Source: Dugong dugon
Taxonomy: Eukaryota; Chordata; Mammalia; Sirenia; Dugongidae
Assembly: GCA_030035585.1 (NCBI GenBank)
Contig: CM057464.1
Span: 29,529,465 to 29,593,464, forward strand
DNA: 64,000 bases
Direction of reading: 5' to 3'
The notes under the pieces: model-generated
The model's database searches: none
The model's input: only the letters and a program-made list of their open reading frames with translations
Told to the model about the DNA's origin: nothing
Program-made: the position numbers and the translations under genes
Shown: piece by piece, positions 1 to 11,827 of the stretch
Layout of the letters: every line of letters begins with the position of its first letter
Numbering within the stretch: position 1 is the first letter of the stretch

Positions 1-185
1 TTATTGTTTTGATGTTGTTGTCATTTACTGATTAACTGCTCTGATTCCCTGTTGTATTGCTTTTGGTTTTGGGTAGTCCTCAAGAGTTCATTTCCTAGAT
101 TGGTAACTGGCTGGTATGATCCTGTGTCCTAGATTCTGCCTGTGAGCTGAAGCTGTTTGTCCTCAGATCGAAGAACTCCCTTTTA

Positions 186-1179
186 TCATTCTTGTAAGTT
201 TGTTTTGACTTTTACATATTCCCTTAATTTCTGTTTATCTGGAAATGACCTAATTTTACCATCAAATTTGAATGAGAGTTTTGCAGGATATATTATTCTT
301 GGCTGGCAATGTTTTTCTTTCAAGATTTTATATATGTCATCCCACTGCCTTCTTGCCTGCATGGTTTCTGCTGAATAATCTGAGCTTAGTCTTATTGTTT
401 CTCCTTTGTATGTGACTTCTTGTTTTTCATGAGCTGCTCTCAGGATTCTTTGTTTGTCTTTGGTTTTGGCGAGTATGATTATGATATGCCTTGGTGATTT
501 TCTTTTGGGGTCTGTCATATATGGAGTTTGTTGAGCTTCTTGTATGGCCAGCTTTTCATCTTTCATAATATTGGGGAAGTTTTCTGTCAGCAGTTCTTCA
601 ATGATCCTCTGTGTGTTTTCTGTTTTCTCCCCCTGTTCTGGAATTCCAATCACTTGCAGATTTTTGCTTTTGATTGTATCCCACGTAACTCTCAGAGTCT
701 CTTCATTTTTCTTTGTTCTTTTTTCTGAGTTTTCCTGAAACAGAGTTGTATCCAAGTGTTTGTCTTCAATTCCACTGATCCTGTGTTCCTACCATTTCAA
801 ATCTGCTTCTCAGCCTTTCTATGACACCGTCCATTTCTGAAATCTTGTTGTTTATGTTTTTGATTTCTAATTTTTGTGTTTGTATAATTTCTAGTTGTGA
901 ATTTATTTTGGCATTTTGTTCCTGCATTATTTTCCGGAATTATTCCAATTTTTTGTCTGCATTTTCCATGAATTTGTCTATTTTTTCATCATGTTTGTCA
1001 GCTTTTTGTCTCAGTTCTTGGAGATTTGTGACTATTAAAGATTTGAATTCCCTATCAGGTAGTTCTAGTGCCTTTTTTTCCACTGAAAAGTCATCTGGTG
1101 GTCTATTTTTAACGCCTACTGGAACCTTCCTGTCTTGTTTTTGTAAATGTTTTGATATTGTCTGGTGTCTTCGGGGCAT
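186..1179 (-). pseudogene. L1 ORF1 (RNA-binding protein), broken
   Basis: ORF1p is the trimeric RNA-binding chaperone of the L1 ribonucleoprotein. The N-terminal part reads from 1179 (MPRRHQTISKHLQKQD) into a lysine- and glutamate-rich coiled coil (KADKHDEKIDKFMENADKKLE) that stops near 940. A second open piece (755-186) holds the RRM-like and C-terminal domains, with RVTWDTIKSKNLQVIGIPE, ENFPNIMKDEK, KRKSPRHIIIILAKTKDK and ARRQWDDIYKILKEKHCQPRI. The two are separated by stops and frame changes at about 760-940. A premature stop at 188-186 replaces the usual last residues (LLKGVL in the homologous right-edge copy). This is a pseudogene; the domain order is that of all mammalian L1 ORF1 proteins. 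Confidence 0.88.
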
Positions 1180-3093
1180 TCAGTAGTTATTTTTCTCGTT
1201 TATTGATTGTAGATTTGTTTGTTTCATCCTTTTTTTTTTTAAATTTGACTATGTCTGAGCAGACGGACTGTGTGTTCTTTGTTGTTTGCTCTTCTGTGGG
1301 TACAATACTTTTTGCCTCCTTCTCCAATGGCAGGATCAGTCACTCTAATATGGTACCGAGGGATGGTCTAGCTGAAAAGGAATTCCTGGGATGGGTTTTT
1401 GTGGTTCTTACTACAGCCAACCGGGCGGGTCGGTAATCTGTGCAGGGCAGGTTCCAGTAGGCCGTGCCTGTGCTGCTTGGTGGTGTGATGTTAAGCATAC
1501 GGTGCAGGTAGGCAGGATGTAGCAGGGAGACTGTTATGTGTGGAGCTAAGATGGATATGGGAGAGAGGAGAGAGGAACAGGAGCCAAAAACATACAAAGA
1601 AACAAAAAAGAATGCTAGGGGAGCTTGCTGTTGGAGTGCAGAGATGAGAGACTTTGAAATAGAGAAAAAGAGAAAGTGGAAGAGGAAGAAAAGAAAAGAA
1701 TGAATAAATAAATATCAGAAAGGTTAAGGAACTGCAAAGTTCCCAGGGATCCCACCGGTGCAGCTATGAGGTTTGGGGAAGTTGCTCTTAGGTGTTGCAG
1801 CACAGCCTGGCTAGAAGGCGTAGAGGTATACAACGCCAGGTATTCAGAGAACAGAAATAGAAGGAAGATATAGAGAGATGAGAAACTGAGTAATGAAGAA
1901 AGGGAAAAAGAGGGAAAAGAAAAGAAAACAAATTTTAAAAAAAGAAGAACATGAACCCCCCCCCCCAAAAAAAAAAAACAGAAAAAATAATACCAATGAA
2001 AAAAGTAATGCTCTCAGGGATCCCTCTGCATGTTTATCCATGCCGAGGGTGTAGTCTCCTTTCCACGCTGCACCACCTTTCCAGAAACGGCTCCCAACAG
2101 AAGAAAAGGAAAAGAAAACAAACAAATAATTCAAAACAAACAAATGAAGAAAAGCCCTGGGATCCCACCAGCATGGCAGCCCAGACCGGGAAGCAGCTCC
2201 ACACTCGAACAGAGCTCCACAACCCCTCAGGAAGCAGCAAAGATGGCGCACGGAGCCAGGTAATTGACCATAAGGAGGGGGAGGTTGTGAGAGGTAAGGA
2301 AGAAATCAAAAGAAGCAGATAAAAAGCAACACCAGCAGCCAACAAATGGCACTCAGAGAGCCAGCTAGTGCAGACTGGTGGAATCCAAGTAGCTGGTATT
2401 TCTCAGACAAGAGACTGTGTCCATGGGAAGCAGAGGGGGGCCGAGTGTGGGTGAAGATGGGTAGGGAGTGGGAAAGTGTATACCACAAATTACCAGAGCT
2501 CTGCGTCCCCTCAGGAAGAAGTAAAGATGGTGCATGGAGCCAGGTATTTGAGCGAAAGGAGGGGGTGGTGGTGAGAGGTAAGGAAGAAATTAAAAGAAGC
2601 AGAAAAATGCAACACCAGCAGCCAACAAATGGCACTCAGAGAGCTAACCAGTTTGGGTGTGTGGAATCCAGGCAGCCGGTTTTTCCCAGACAAGAGATTG
2701 TGGCCGCAGGAAGCATAGGAGGCCGAGTGGGGATGAAGAAGTGTGGGGGGTGGGAAAGCATATATCACCAATTACTGGTTGTTTTGTCTCCCGCTGGAAG
2801 CTCCGTGAAGCTGCTTTCTCATACCCCCTGTTTGCTGGTCTCTGATAGGAGTCCAAGATGGCGGATCTGCACTGCGTTAGCTGGTAGGGGACCTCTGCAT
2901 GAATCTCTCCTTGCTTTCTGTTCTCTGTCAGTTTTCTCACTCCATTTGGTGCTTGTCTGAGTTCTTTATCTCTTCATTTGATGTTTTAGGGTTTCAGGAT
3001 TGTTGTTTTCTCTCTTTGGCTTAGTTTTTCGGATCTTTGCTGTGGAGGGACAGCGTGGTGCTTCTGCCTAGAGCACCATTTTGCTGGAAGTCC
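1180..3093 (-). promoter_or_regulatory. L1 5' UTR with tandem monomers and YY1-like sites
   Basis: The 1.9-kb 5' UTR precedes ORF1 and should contain the internal promoter. Two monomers begin at the words 'agatggcgcacggagccagg' (2241) and 'agatggtgcatggagccagg' (2525), a period of 284 bp; the shared text continues through 'caacaccagcagccaacaa' and 'ggcactcagagag'. The first monomer and a further site at 2853-2867 ('ccaagatggcggatc') carry a YY1-type core (AAGATGGCG). In human L1 a YY1 site near the 5' end directs the start point; that these elephant sites do the same is inference. The stretch 1600-2150 is polypurine-rich on the plus strand. Confidence 0.7.
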
Positions 3094-4150
3094 TATATAT
3101 ATATATATTTTGAATAAATAACCTAAACTTCAATATTAGGAAACTAGAAAAAGAAGAGCAAGTACATCCAAGTCAAGGATAAGGAAGGAAATAATAAAAT
3201 TTAGAGTGGAAAATAAATGAAATAGAGAATAGAAAACAATATAAGCATTTCAATAAAACCAAAAGTTGGCTCTTTGAAAAAATCAACAAAATTGACAAAC
3301 CTTTGGACAGACAAATGACAGAGAGAAAGAGAGAGACTCAAGCCACTAAAATTAGGAATGAATAGGGGGACATCACTACTGACCTTTCAGAAACAGCAAG
3401 GATTGTAAGGGAATACTATGAACAGTTATATTCCAACAATAGCCTAGATGAAATCGATAAATTTCTAGAATGTTATAAACTACCAAAACTGACTCAAAAA
3501 GAGGCAGAGATTGATGTAGTATATATGCCGCCAAGTGAGCACAAAAGAGTGATTTAATAATCCAAAGATGCTCTACAAAAAAAAAAAAGTCCAGGCCCAA
3601 CTATCTGTGCTTGTGAATTCTATCAATGGTTTAAAGAAAAATTAACACTAATTCTTCACAAACCCTTCCCCCGCAAAAGATGAGAGAACACGTTCTAATT
3701 CATTATAATGAGGCCAATATTACCCTCATACCAAAACCAGTTAATGACATTACTAGAAAGAAAACTACAGACTACTTTATGAATATAGATGCAAAAAATT
3801 TCAACAAAATCCTAGGAAACCAAATCCCCTAGCAAACCAAGTCCAGCAAAATATAAAAAGAATTATGTACTGTTTAGTGTAAAGTTGGATTAATCCAAGG
3901 AATGCAAGGTTGGTTTAACATACAAAAATAAATCAATGTACTATACCATATTAATAAAATAAAGGACAAAAAACACGATTATCTCAATATATGAATGAAA
4001 ATCATTTTGCACAAACCAGCACTTCTATGTTAAAATATTCAACAAACTAGAAATAGCAGAGAATTTTCTCAACCTGATAAAAGGCATCTGTAACAGATAA
4101 CATCATACTTAATCGTGAAATACTGAGTATTTTCCCCTTAAGATCAGGAA

Positions 4151-4321
4151 TGGAGTCCTGGTGGCATAGTGGTTAAGAGTCTGGCTGCTAACCAAAAGGC
4201 TGGCAGTTCGAATCTACAAGCTTCTCCTTGGAAACCCTATGGAGCAGTTCTATTCTGCCCTTTAGGGTCACTATGAGTTGGAATCGACTCGATGGCAACA
4301 CGTTCGTTTTTTTTGGTGGTT
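4151..4321 (+). mobile_element. AfroSINE, short form
   Basis: A tRNA-derived SINE starting 'tggagtcctggtggcatag'. The A box ('ggcatagtggttaaga') and B box ('cagttcgaatc') are visible, followed by the body ('ccttggaaaccctatgg') and an RTE-like tail ('ctatgagttggaatcgactc'). It lacks the middle segment found in longer copies. It is bounded by a perfect 13-bp target-site duplication, ttaagatcaggaa, at 4138-4150 and 4322-4334, within the old L1. Confidence 0.95.
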
Positions 4322-5190
4322 TTAAGATCAGGAACAAGTTAAGAATGTCTGTCCCATCGTTTCTCTTCAACATTGCACTGGAGATTCTAGCTAGGGCAAT
4401 TCAGCAAGAAAAAGAAATACAAGGTATTCAGTTTAGAAAGGAAAAAGGAAAACTATTTATATGCACAGATAACATAAGCTTGTATATAGAAAATCCTAAG
4501 TCATCTGCAGAAAAACCTTTAGAACTAAATGAGATCAGCAAGATGGCGGGATACAAGATAAATACACAAAATTTAATTATATTTCTATATACTACCAATG
4601 AAAAAATCTGAAAATAAAATTAAGAGAACAAGTCCATTTACAATAGCATAAAAAAGAATAAGAAACAGAAATAAATTTAACAAGACTTCTACACTGAAAA
4701 TTCCAACAATTGTGAGAGAAATTAAAGAAGACCAAAAATAAATGGAAAGATATCCCATGCTCATGAATCAAAACATTTAACAGTGTTAAGATAGTACTTT
4801 CCAGCGTATCTACAGATTTGACACATCCTTACCAAAGACCTAGCTGGGGTTTATTCAGAGATTGATCATATGATCTGAAAAGTCATAAGGAAATAGAAGG
4901 AACCTAGAATAGACAACACAATCAGTAAAGAACAAAGTTGGAGGAGTCACACTTCCCAGTTTCAAAACTTAACTCAAAGCTATAGTAATCAAGATAGTAT
5001 GGAACAGGCATGAGAATAGACATATAGAATAATGTAAAATATTTGAGAGTCCAGAAATACACCACTTACATTTATGGTCAACTGATTTTTTATAAGGGTG
5101 CTGAGACAATTTAATGGGAGAAAGAAAGTCTATTCAACAGATGGTACTAGGACAACTCGATAGCCACATGTACTAAAATGAAATTGAACC

Positions 5191-5700
5191 TGTCTTAGTT
5201 ATCTAGTGCTGCTGTAACAGAAATACCACAAGTGGATGACGGTAACAAATAGAAATTTATTCTCTCACAGTTTAGGAGGCTAGAAGTCTGAATTCAGGGC
5301 ACCAGATCCACGGTAAGTCTATCCCGCTCTGTTGGCTCTGGGGGAAGGTCCTTGTCATCAATCTTCCCCTGGTCCAGAAGCTTCTCAGTGCAGGGACCCC
5401 AGGGCCAAAGGATGCATTCTGCTTCAGGATCTTCTTTCTTGGTGGTCTGAGGTTCCTCTCCTCTCTTTTATATCTCAGAAGATATTGGCTTAAGATATAG
5501 CCTATCCTGTAGATTGTGTTCTGTCTCATTAACATAGCTGCCTCTAATCCTGCCTCATTAACACCATAGAGGTTAGGATTTATAACACATAAAATAATTA
5601 CATTAGATCACAAAATGGAGGACAAACCACACAATACTGGGAATCATAGCCTAGCCAAGTTGACACACATTTTTTGGAGGACACAATTCAATCCATAACA
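5191..5700 (-). mobile_element. Solo LTR, MaLR-like (afrotherian family)
   Basis: The ends are 'tgtcttagttatctagtgct' and 'cacaattcaatccataaca', which on the minus strand give the TG...CA ends of an LTR starting tgttatggattgaa. The same family appears at 7559, 27634, 28613, 36922 and 59887. Copies read in sense carry an AATAAA signal near the end ('agagaataaatttctcttt' at 7559-7916). It sits in the old L1. The word gaacc occurs on both sides (5186-5190 and 5703-5707), with two extra bases on the right. There is no internal region. Confidence 0.85.
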
Positions 5701-6902
5701 CTGAACCTCACACCACATGCAAGAATTAAAATGGATTACAGATCTAAGTTAAAGTGCTAAAACTATAAAATTCTTAGAATAAAACATAGAAGTAAATAAA
5801 TCTTTGTAATCTTGGGTTAAGCAATGATTTCTTAGATATGATAGCAAATGAACAAGCAACAAGAGAAAAAGTAGATAAATTGTACATAATTAAAATTTAA
5901 AAAAAAAAAAAGCTTGGCTTCACAAGACACCATCAAAAAGTGAAAAACAACCCACAGAATGGATGAACATTATTTGCGAATCACATATTTGATATGGGAA
6001 TGTATCCAGAATATATAAAGAATGGTATGACTCAACAATAAAAAAAGTCAAATAACCCAATCAAAATGGGCAAAGGATTTGAATAGACATCTCTCCAAAG
6101 AAGATATTTAAATAGCTATAAGCTCATGAAAAGATACTTTTCCATAATAGTTATTCTGGGAATGGAAATCAAAACCACAGTGAGATGACTTTTCACATTT
6201 CCTAGGATAGCTAGAATTAAAAAGACAGACAATACCAAATATTGGGGAGAATGTGGAGAAACTGGACCCTCACACATTGCTGGTGGGATTGTAAAACGGT
6301 GCAACCACTTTGAAAAACAATTGGGCAGTTTCTCAAAAAGATAACCATGGATTTACCAATATGACTTAGAAACTTCTCTCCTAGGTATATACCTAAGTGA
6401 ATCGAAAGGATCTATTAATGCAAAAAGTTGTACACAAATGTTTATATCAGCATTATTCATAATAACTAAAATGTGGAAACAACCTACGTGCCCATAAACT
6501 GAACAATGGATAAACAAAATGGAATATTATTTGTCCACAAAAGGGAACGAAATATTGATACATGCTACAACAAGGATGAACCTAGAAAACATTATGCTAG
6601 GTGAAAGCAGCCAGACAAAAGGGTCACATATATATGATTCCATTTATATGAAATGTACAGAATGGACAAATTCATAGAGATAGAAAGTAGATTAGTGAAT
6701 TCCAGGGGCTGGAGAGAAGACAGAATGGGGAATGAGTGTTAATGGGCATATGGATTCTTTTGGGGATAATGAAAACATCCTAAAATTATATAATGGTGAT
6801 TATTCCATACCTGTGAATATACTAAAAATCACTTAATTGAACATATTAAAAGGGTGATTTTATGGAATGGGAGTTATAGTTCAGTAAAACCCTTATTAAA
6901 AA

Positions 6903-7558
6903 ATATGAAACAAAGACATTTACAAATGGATACAAATTGAGTTACACAGTTACTAACAAGTGTTTATCAGGCAAAAGTAAAATGATCCTGATAGAAGCAT
7001 TGAAATGCAAGGAATAATAAACAGCGATGAACAGGTTGAATACTTGTTAGGTACATATAAGTTGTGTAAAACAGTAATAATTTATTTAAGTAAATCAATT
7101 GTATGAAGCAATAGTAAATTAAACAATAATAATCTTTTTGAGTTTAATATACAGCAATAAAAGTGTAAATATTTATATAAATCAAAATGATAGAAAACAA
7201 TAATAATGTCTTTAGGTAATTCATTGTATAAAACAATTGTTTAGAGTTTAAGATAGAAGCTATAAGCTAGAAAACAAGTATAATTTGAGAAGGTAATAAT
7301 ATATTTAATATTTCTAAAAATGTGATTATGTTCTAGAAAGAAGTAAAAGTAACAATCAGCGTTATATATGTGACTTGATTAGCAACTGGTTTATTAAATA
7401 GCTCACAAAACCATTGGGAGAGATGAAGAGACTGACTTAAGCTTAAAGACCTAGGAAAAAATATTCCAGATCTGAAGAAAAAACAACCAAGATTACTCCT
7501 GCAACCAATAAGCACTAAATGCCAGGAATTCATCTTTATTGCAACTGCTGTTGCCAAC
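6903..7558. other. AT-rich unique sequence, nothing recognised
   Basis: The stretch between the end of the old L1 and the LTR is rich in A and T. It has many short open runs, but no codon structure, repeat family or RNA gene that I can support. Confidence 0.5.
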
Positions 7559-7916
7559 TGTCATGGATTGAACTGTGTACCCCAAAAATATCTGTCAGCT
7601 TGGCTGGGTCATTATTCCCAGTATTGTATGATTGTATACCATTTTGTAATCTGATGTGATTTCCTTATGTGTTGTAAACTCTATCACTATGATGTAATAA
7701 CATGGATTAGCGGCAAGATGCTCCCAGACCAGGGGAAGACTGATGTATCACAAGTACCTTCCTTCAGAGTTGACAGAGAGAGAGAAAGCCTTCCCCTGGA
7801 GCTGACGCCCTGAACTTGGACTTGTAGCCTACTGGACTGTGAGAGAATAAATTTCTCTTTGTTAAAACCATCCACTTGTGGTATTTCTGTTATAGCAGCA
7901 CTAGATAATTAAGACA
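7559..7916 (+). mobile_element. Solo LTR, MaLR-like, internally deleted
   Basis: It begins 'tgtcatggattgaactgtg' and ends 'ctagataattaagaca'. A perfect 5-bp target-site duplication, ccaac, lies at 7554-7558 and 7917-7921, as expected for an ERVL/MaLR-type integrase. At 358 bp it is shorter than its relatives of about 510-570 bp; the middle is missing. The polyadenylation signal 'agagaataaatttctcttt' lies near the 3' end. Confidence 0.93.
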
Positions 7917-7921
7917 CCAAC

Positions 7922-8937
7922 CTTGCAACTACAGTTGTCCCCAAAAGGTAGATGTCTCTTTACCATCTATGTAAGCAAAATTTAATGTCTACATTGAACC
8001 TATTTCTATACATTATTCACTTCCAAGTCAAAGTCTCTTGTGGAGGACTTTGGTGGAGCTTTGTTCACAACTGGGGCAGAGAATTTGAATTCTAAATTCT
8101 AATTGGAAGAGGCAAAACTCATAACATAGGATTTTCTCAGTCTAGAAAAGCTAGTCAAAAAATGATTGGCAGCTATAAATATGACCAATGAACTCTGTGC
8201 CAACTTTCTTTTGGGACTTAGTTGCAAGTCTACTAGGAATTAAAGAAGGAGATCAGTGACCCTCAAAACATACCTGTTAATATTTTCATGATCACCTAGA
8301 ATCTCTGTTTTACATATTCTTTGAAGTGTTAAACTATCAGTTCAGAGACCCATCATGGGCCTCATTTTGCTCTTTAGTTGATTTTGTTTTTGGTTTCATG
8401 TTGCAGGCTCAAGTGGTAAAGTTAACTTGTTCTTCCTATGCAATTCTAGTGAATTAGTTTTGAGCAGTAATGGTTTGATCCAAGTTTCATTTCCTGAAGT
8501 TATTGATTTTTCCTTTATTTAATCTCATGAGATTACAGCTGAACATCTGCAGCTGTATTAGAGGTTTGGCATTAACAACTTACAGTTGATAAATGGGAAG
8601 CAACCTGGTAAAGAGCATGAAAAGTGATTAAGAGACTGACTTATTAGAATGGCTGTCAATGCTAAATATACAGTACCATTCCTGAGTTGGTAGATTACAA
8701 GCAGAAGATAGGGCACAGCCTACTGAAATCTAGGAATTTAAAGAGATATATGTAACTGTAGAAGGGTGTAAAACGGAAAGTAATGGGTTGAAACTGAGAA
8801 AGATGTGAATTTGGGAAGAAAATTCCACAGGCCTAAAAGGAATGTGTTTGAATCGAAGGTTTGCAACACTCTAGGTCAAGCTTGAACTGGTGGAACAAAG
8901 GACCGATAAATACCGATTACTACTTAATGTGTCCTTA
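7922..8937. other. Unique intergenic sequence
   Basis: About 1 kb without a repeat I recognise and without a convincing reading frame. Composition is ordinary AT-rich mammalian intergenic DNA. Confidence 0.45.
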
Positions 8938-9134
8938 GGAGCCCTGGTGGTGCAGTGGTTAAGTGCTGGGCTGCTAGCCGAAAGGTTGGCAGTTCAAACT
9001 CACCAGCAGAAAAGTTGTGGCAGTCTGCTTCCGTAAAGATTTACAGCTTTGGAAACCCTATGGGGCAGTTCTAATCTGTCCTATAGGGTTGCTGTGAGTC
9101 AGAATCAACTTGATGGCAGTGGATTTGGCTTGGG
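8938..9134 (+). mobile_element. AfroSINE, long form
   Basis: This near-consensus copy starts 'ggagccctggtggtgcagtg', has a B box ('gcagttcaaactc'), the middle segment 'ggcagtctgcttccgtaaag', and the tail 'gtgagtcagaatcaacttg'. It is the first of four head-to-tail SINEs. Confidence 0.92.
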
Positions 9135-9145
9135 ATCTGTATTTA

Positions 9146-9358
9146 CAGGAGTCCCTAGATGGCACAGATGACTAAGTACTCCACTGCTAATCAAAAGGTA
9201 GCAGTTAGAACCCATCTAGAAGTGCCTCAGAAAAAAGGCCTGGGGATCTGCTTCAGAAAGATCACAGCTTTGAAAACCCTATGCAGTAGTTTTGCTCTGC
9301 ACACAAGGGGTCACTATGAGTAGGAATCAGCTGAAGAGCAACTGGATTTTTGGGTTTT
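9146..9358 (+). mobile_element. AfroSINE, diverged
   Basis: It starts 'ggagtccctagatggcac' and carries 'gaaaaaaggcctggggatc' in the middle and the tail 'cactatgagtaggaatcagc'. An imperfect duplication flanks it: atctgtattta at 9135-9145 and atctgtaccta at 9359-9369. Confidence 0.85.
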
Positions 9359-9408
9359 ATCTGTACCTATAGACTAGATTGACCTTGAAGTTTTGGTGGT
9401 ATATTTAA

Positions 9409-9584
9409 GGATCACTATGTGGCATAGCTGATGTAGTGGTTAAGAGCTACGGCTGCTAACCAAAAGGTCAGCAATTCGAATCCACTAGCCATGTCTTGGA
9501 AACCTTATGGGGCAGTACTACTCTGTCCTATAGGGTCGCTATGAGTTGGAATTGACTCCACAGCAACAGATTTTGGGTTTGGTT
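9409..9584 (+). mobile_element. AfroSINE, short form
   Basis: tRNA-like head 'gtagtggttaagagctacgg', B box 'caattcgaatcc', then directly 'cttggaaaccttatggggc' and the RTE-like tail 'ctatgagttggaattgactc'. The middle segment is absent. Confidence 0.88.
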
Positions 9585-9674
9585 ATTATTTTATTACTAA
9601 GAGGAGTATATTTTCTCCAGAACAGAGAAAATCTCTCAAAATTATTTCATTTGTAGACGACTATTAGCTATACC

Positions 9675-9877
9675 AAGGAACCCTGGTAGCTCAATGGTTA
9701 AAGTACTCGGTTGCAAACTGAAAGTTTGGTGGTTCAAACCTACCCACCACTTCTTGGATAAAAGACCTGGCAATCTGCTCCCATAAAGATTACAGCCTAG
9801 GAAACCCTATGGGGCAGTTCTGCTCTGTCATATGGGGTCGTTATGGATTGGAATTGAGTTGACAGCACACAACAACA
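9675..9877 (+). mobile_element. AfroSINE, long form with CAACA tail
   Basis: It starts 'aaggaaccctggtagctc', has the middle 'ctgctcccataaagattac', and ends 'gacagcacacaacaaca', a tail like that of the RTE elements. The flanking word tagctat occurs at 9665-9671 and 9878-9884, a probable target-site duplication. Confidence 0.88.
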
Positions 9878-10166
9878 TAGCTATGACAAAGACACCCAAG
9901 CCTACAAATTGACCTGCTTTTGCTTGATATTAGGGGAAAATCCAACAATTATATTAAAATCATTAGTTGATTTCATTGGTTTATTTGTAGATGCAGATGG
10001 TCAAAATAAAAATTCATTTTTAGTATAATTTTCATTGTTAACTAGCTCATGAAACACCTCTTAACTCAGGAATTTCAGGTTTACTTCTTTAACAGCTAGG
10101 GTATATTTTCATATGCCCCTATATTTATAATATCCTTATTTGTTGTAGACATGATTGATCATAGAG

Positions 10167-10353
10167 TGAATGGACTATAACAAAAAATTAAAAAAAAACA
10201 AAACGAACAAACCCATTGCCTTCATGTCGATTCTGACTCATATTGACCCTACAGGACAGAGTAGAACTGCCCCATAGGGTTTCCAAGGAGTGGCTGGTGG
10301 ATTCAACTTGCCGACCTTTGGTTAGCAGCATATCTCTTAACCACTGTCCCACC
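10167..10353 (-). mobile_element. AfroSINE, short form, inverted
   Basis: Reverse orientation: 'cttcatgtcgattctgactc' (tail), 'gggtttccaaggagtggct' (body) and 'ctcttaaccactgtccc' (A-box side). It is flanked by attga(t/c)catagag at 10154-10166 and 10354-10366, 13 bp with one mismatch. Confidence 0.9.
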
Positions 10354-10419
10354 ATTGACCATAGAGACAACCTAATTAAATCTTATACACTAATTTAATA
10401 TATTAAAAAATATTTTTTA

Positions 10420-11827
10420 ATATATGTATTTTTAATTGAACTTTAGACGAAAGTTTTCAGAACAAATAGTTTCTCAGTGAACAGTCAGTACACATATTGT
10501 TTTATGACATTGGTTAACAACCCCGTGACATGTCAACACTCACCCTTCTTGACCTTGGAGGACACTTTTTTTTCTCTGAAAATATACATAGACAAAGTTA
10601 CACCATTTCAAAAGTTTCTACATGTACAATTCAGCCACATCGATTGCATTCTTCCAGTTGTGCTGCTATTCTTCACTATCCTTTTCCAAATTATTCCATC
10701 ACCATTATTTTCAACTCACTGTCCCCTAGGCTTCCAATCAAACCTTTTGAGTTGCTGTTGTCAGTCTGATCTCACATAGATAATTCTTTTTGTTTTTTGT
10801 ACCTTAGGTGAAGGTTTGCAGAACAAATAGTTTCTCATTAAACAGTTAGTACACATATTGCCCAATGACAACTGTTAACAACCACATGACATGTCAACAC
10901 TGTCCCTTCTCAACCTTGGGTTCCCTATCACCAGCTTTCCTATCCCGTCCTGCCTACTAGTCCTTGTCCCTGGACTGCTGTGCCTCATTAGTCCCATTTT
11001 GTTTTATGAGGCTGTCCAATCCCTGGCTGAACGGTGAACTTCGGAAGTGACCCCACCACTGAGCTAAAAGGGTGTCTGAGGGCCATACTCTGGGGGTTTC
11101 TCCAGTCAGGCCAGTAAATGATCTTTTTTTTGTGAGTTAGAATTTTGTTCTACCTCCTTTTCCAGCTCTGTCCAGGACCCTCTATTGTAATCCTAGTCAG
11201 AGCACTCAGTTATGGTAGCTGGGCACCATCTAGCTGTACTGGACTCAGTCTGGTGGAGGCCATGGTAGCTGTTCTCCATTAGTCCTTTGGATTAATCTTT
11301 TCCTTGTATCCTGTTCTCTTCATTCTCCCTTGCTCCCAAAGGGGTGAGACCAGTAGAGTATCTTAGATGGCTGCTCACAGGTGCCACTACCAAGGTAGAA
11401 TGTAGAACATTGTCTTTATAAACCATGTGATTCCAGTTGAGCTAGATGGTCCCCAAGACCATGGTCCCCACAGCCCTCTGCCCAGGAATTCAGTCCCTCA
11501 GGGAGTTTGGATGTGTCTATGGAGCTTCCATGACCTTTCCTTGTACAAGTTGTGCTGGTTTCCCCAGTATTGTGTACTGTCTCACCCTTCCCCAAACATA
11601 CTACTTATCTACTGCTTATTTAGTATTTTCCCCACCCCACCGATCCCTTGTAACTAACAAAGATTGTTACATTTTGTGTGTAAACTTTTTCATGGATTTT
11701 TACAGTATTTTTCTCAGTATTGTGTACTGTCTTACCCTTCACCAAAGTTACCACTTACCTATGGTCTATTTAGTTCCCCCCCACCCCTCCCATTCCTTGT
11801 AACCAACAAACATTGTTGGTTTTTTTT
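10420..11827 (-). mobile_element. L1 3' UTR copy, 5'-truncated
   Basis: Minus-strand lineage-specific L1 3' UTR. The terminal unit occurs twice: near 10440 ('agaacaaatagtttctcag' with 'gacatgtcaacactc') and again near 10810. Between them lies a spacer of about 250 bp ('ttccagttgtgctgctattc'). The rest of the UTR (10920-11680) contains 'ccatactctgggggtttctc' and 'accatggtccccacagccct'. Upstream there is a short tandem duplication: 'cagtattgtgtactgtct' occurs at about 11574 and again at about 11718. No ORF2 is included; the next L1 follows at 11828 in the same orientation. Confidence 0.85.

Larger units (their letters stand above)
1..3093 (-). mobile_element. Young afrotherian L1, 5' part, cut by the window edge
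   Basis: A LINE-1 read right to left. The 5' end lies near 3093, where the words 'gagcaccattttgctgg' and 'ggagggacagcgtgg' match the starts of the L1s near 21038 and 60990. The 5' UTR runs to about 1180, ORF1 occupies roughly 1179-186, and 1-185 is the inter-ORF spacer; ORF2 lies outside the window. The 5' UTR carries two copies of a monomer of about 284 bp. The element interrupts an older plus-strand L1 that resumes at about 3094. ORF1 has stops and frame breaks, so this copy is dead, though little diverged from the right-edge copy. The family is clear from ORF1 and the UTR; the subfamily name is not assigned. Confidence 0.9.
3094..6902 (+). mobile_element. Old L1 (L1M-like) ORF2 and 3' end, with nested insertions
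   Basis: Plus-strand ORF2 text is recognisable after translation: [34 protein letters not shown] and EYYEQLYSNN near 3220-3450, then the RT-region remnant 'ggaatgcaaggttggttta' (about 3900), and the C-terminal part with 'ggtgggattgtaaaacgg' (about 6280). The element ends in an A-rich tail at about 6902. Stops are frequent, so it is ancient. It is split by an AfroSINE (4151-4321) and an LTR (5191-5700), and is truncated on the left by the young L1. The remaining pieces are 3094-4137, 4335-5190 and 5701-6902. The divergence suggests an L1MA/L1MB-type element, but the subfamily was not tested. Confidence 0.85.

Noticed and set aside
2346..2960. Open frame of 204 codons as a gene
   Set aside because: It lies in the L1 5' UTR opposite to the element's sense and is made of the repeated monomer; no known domain.
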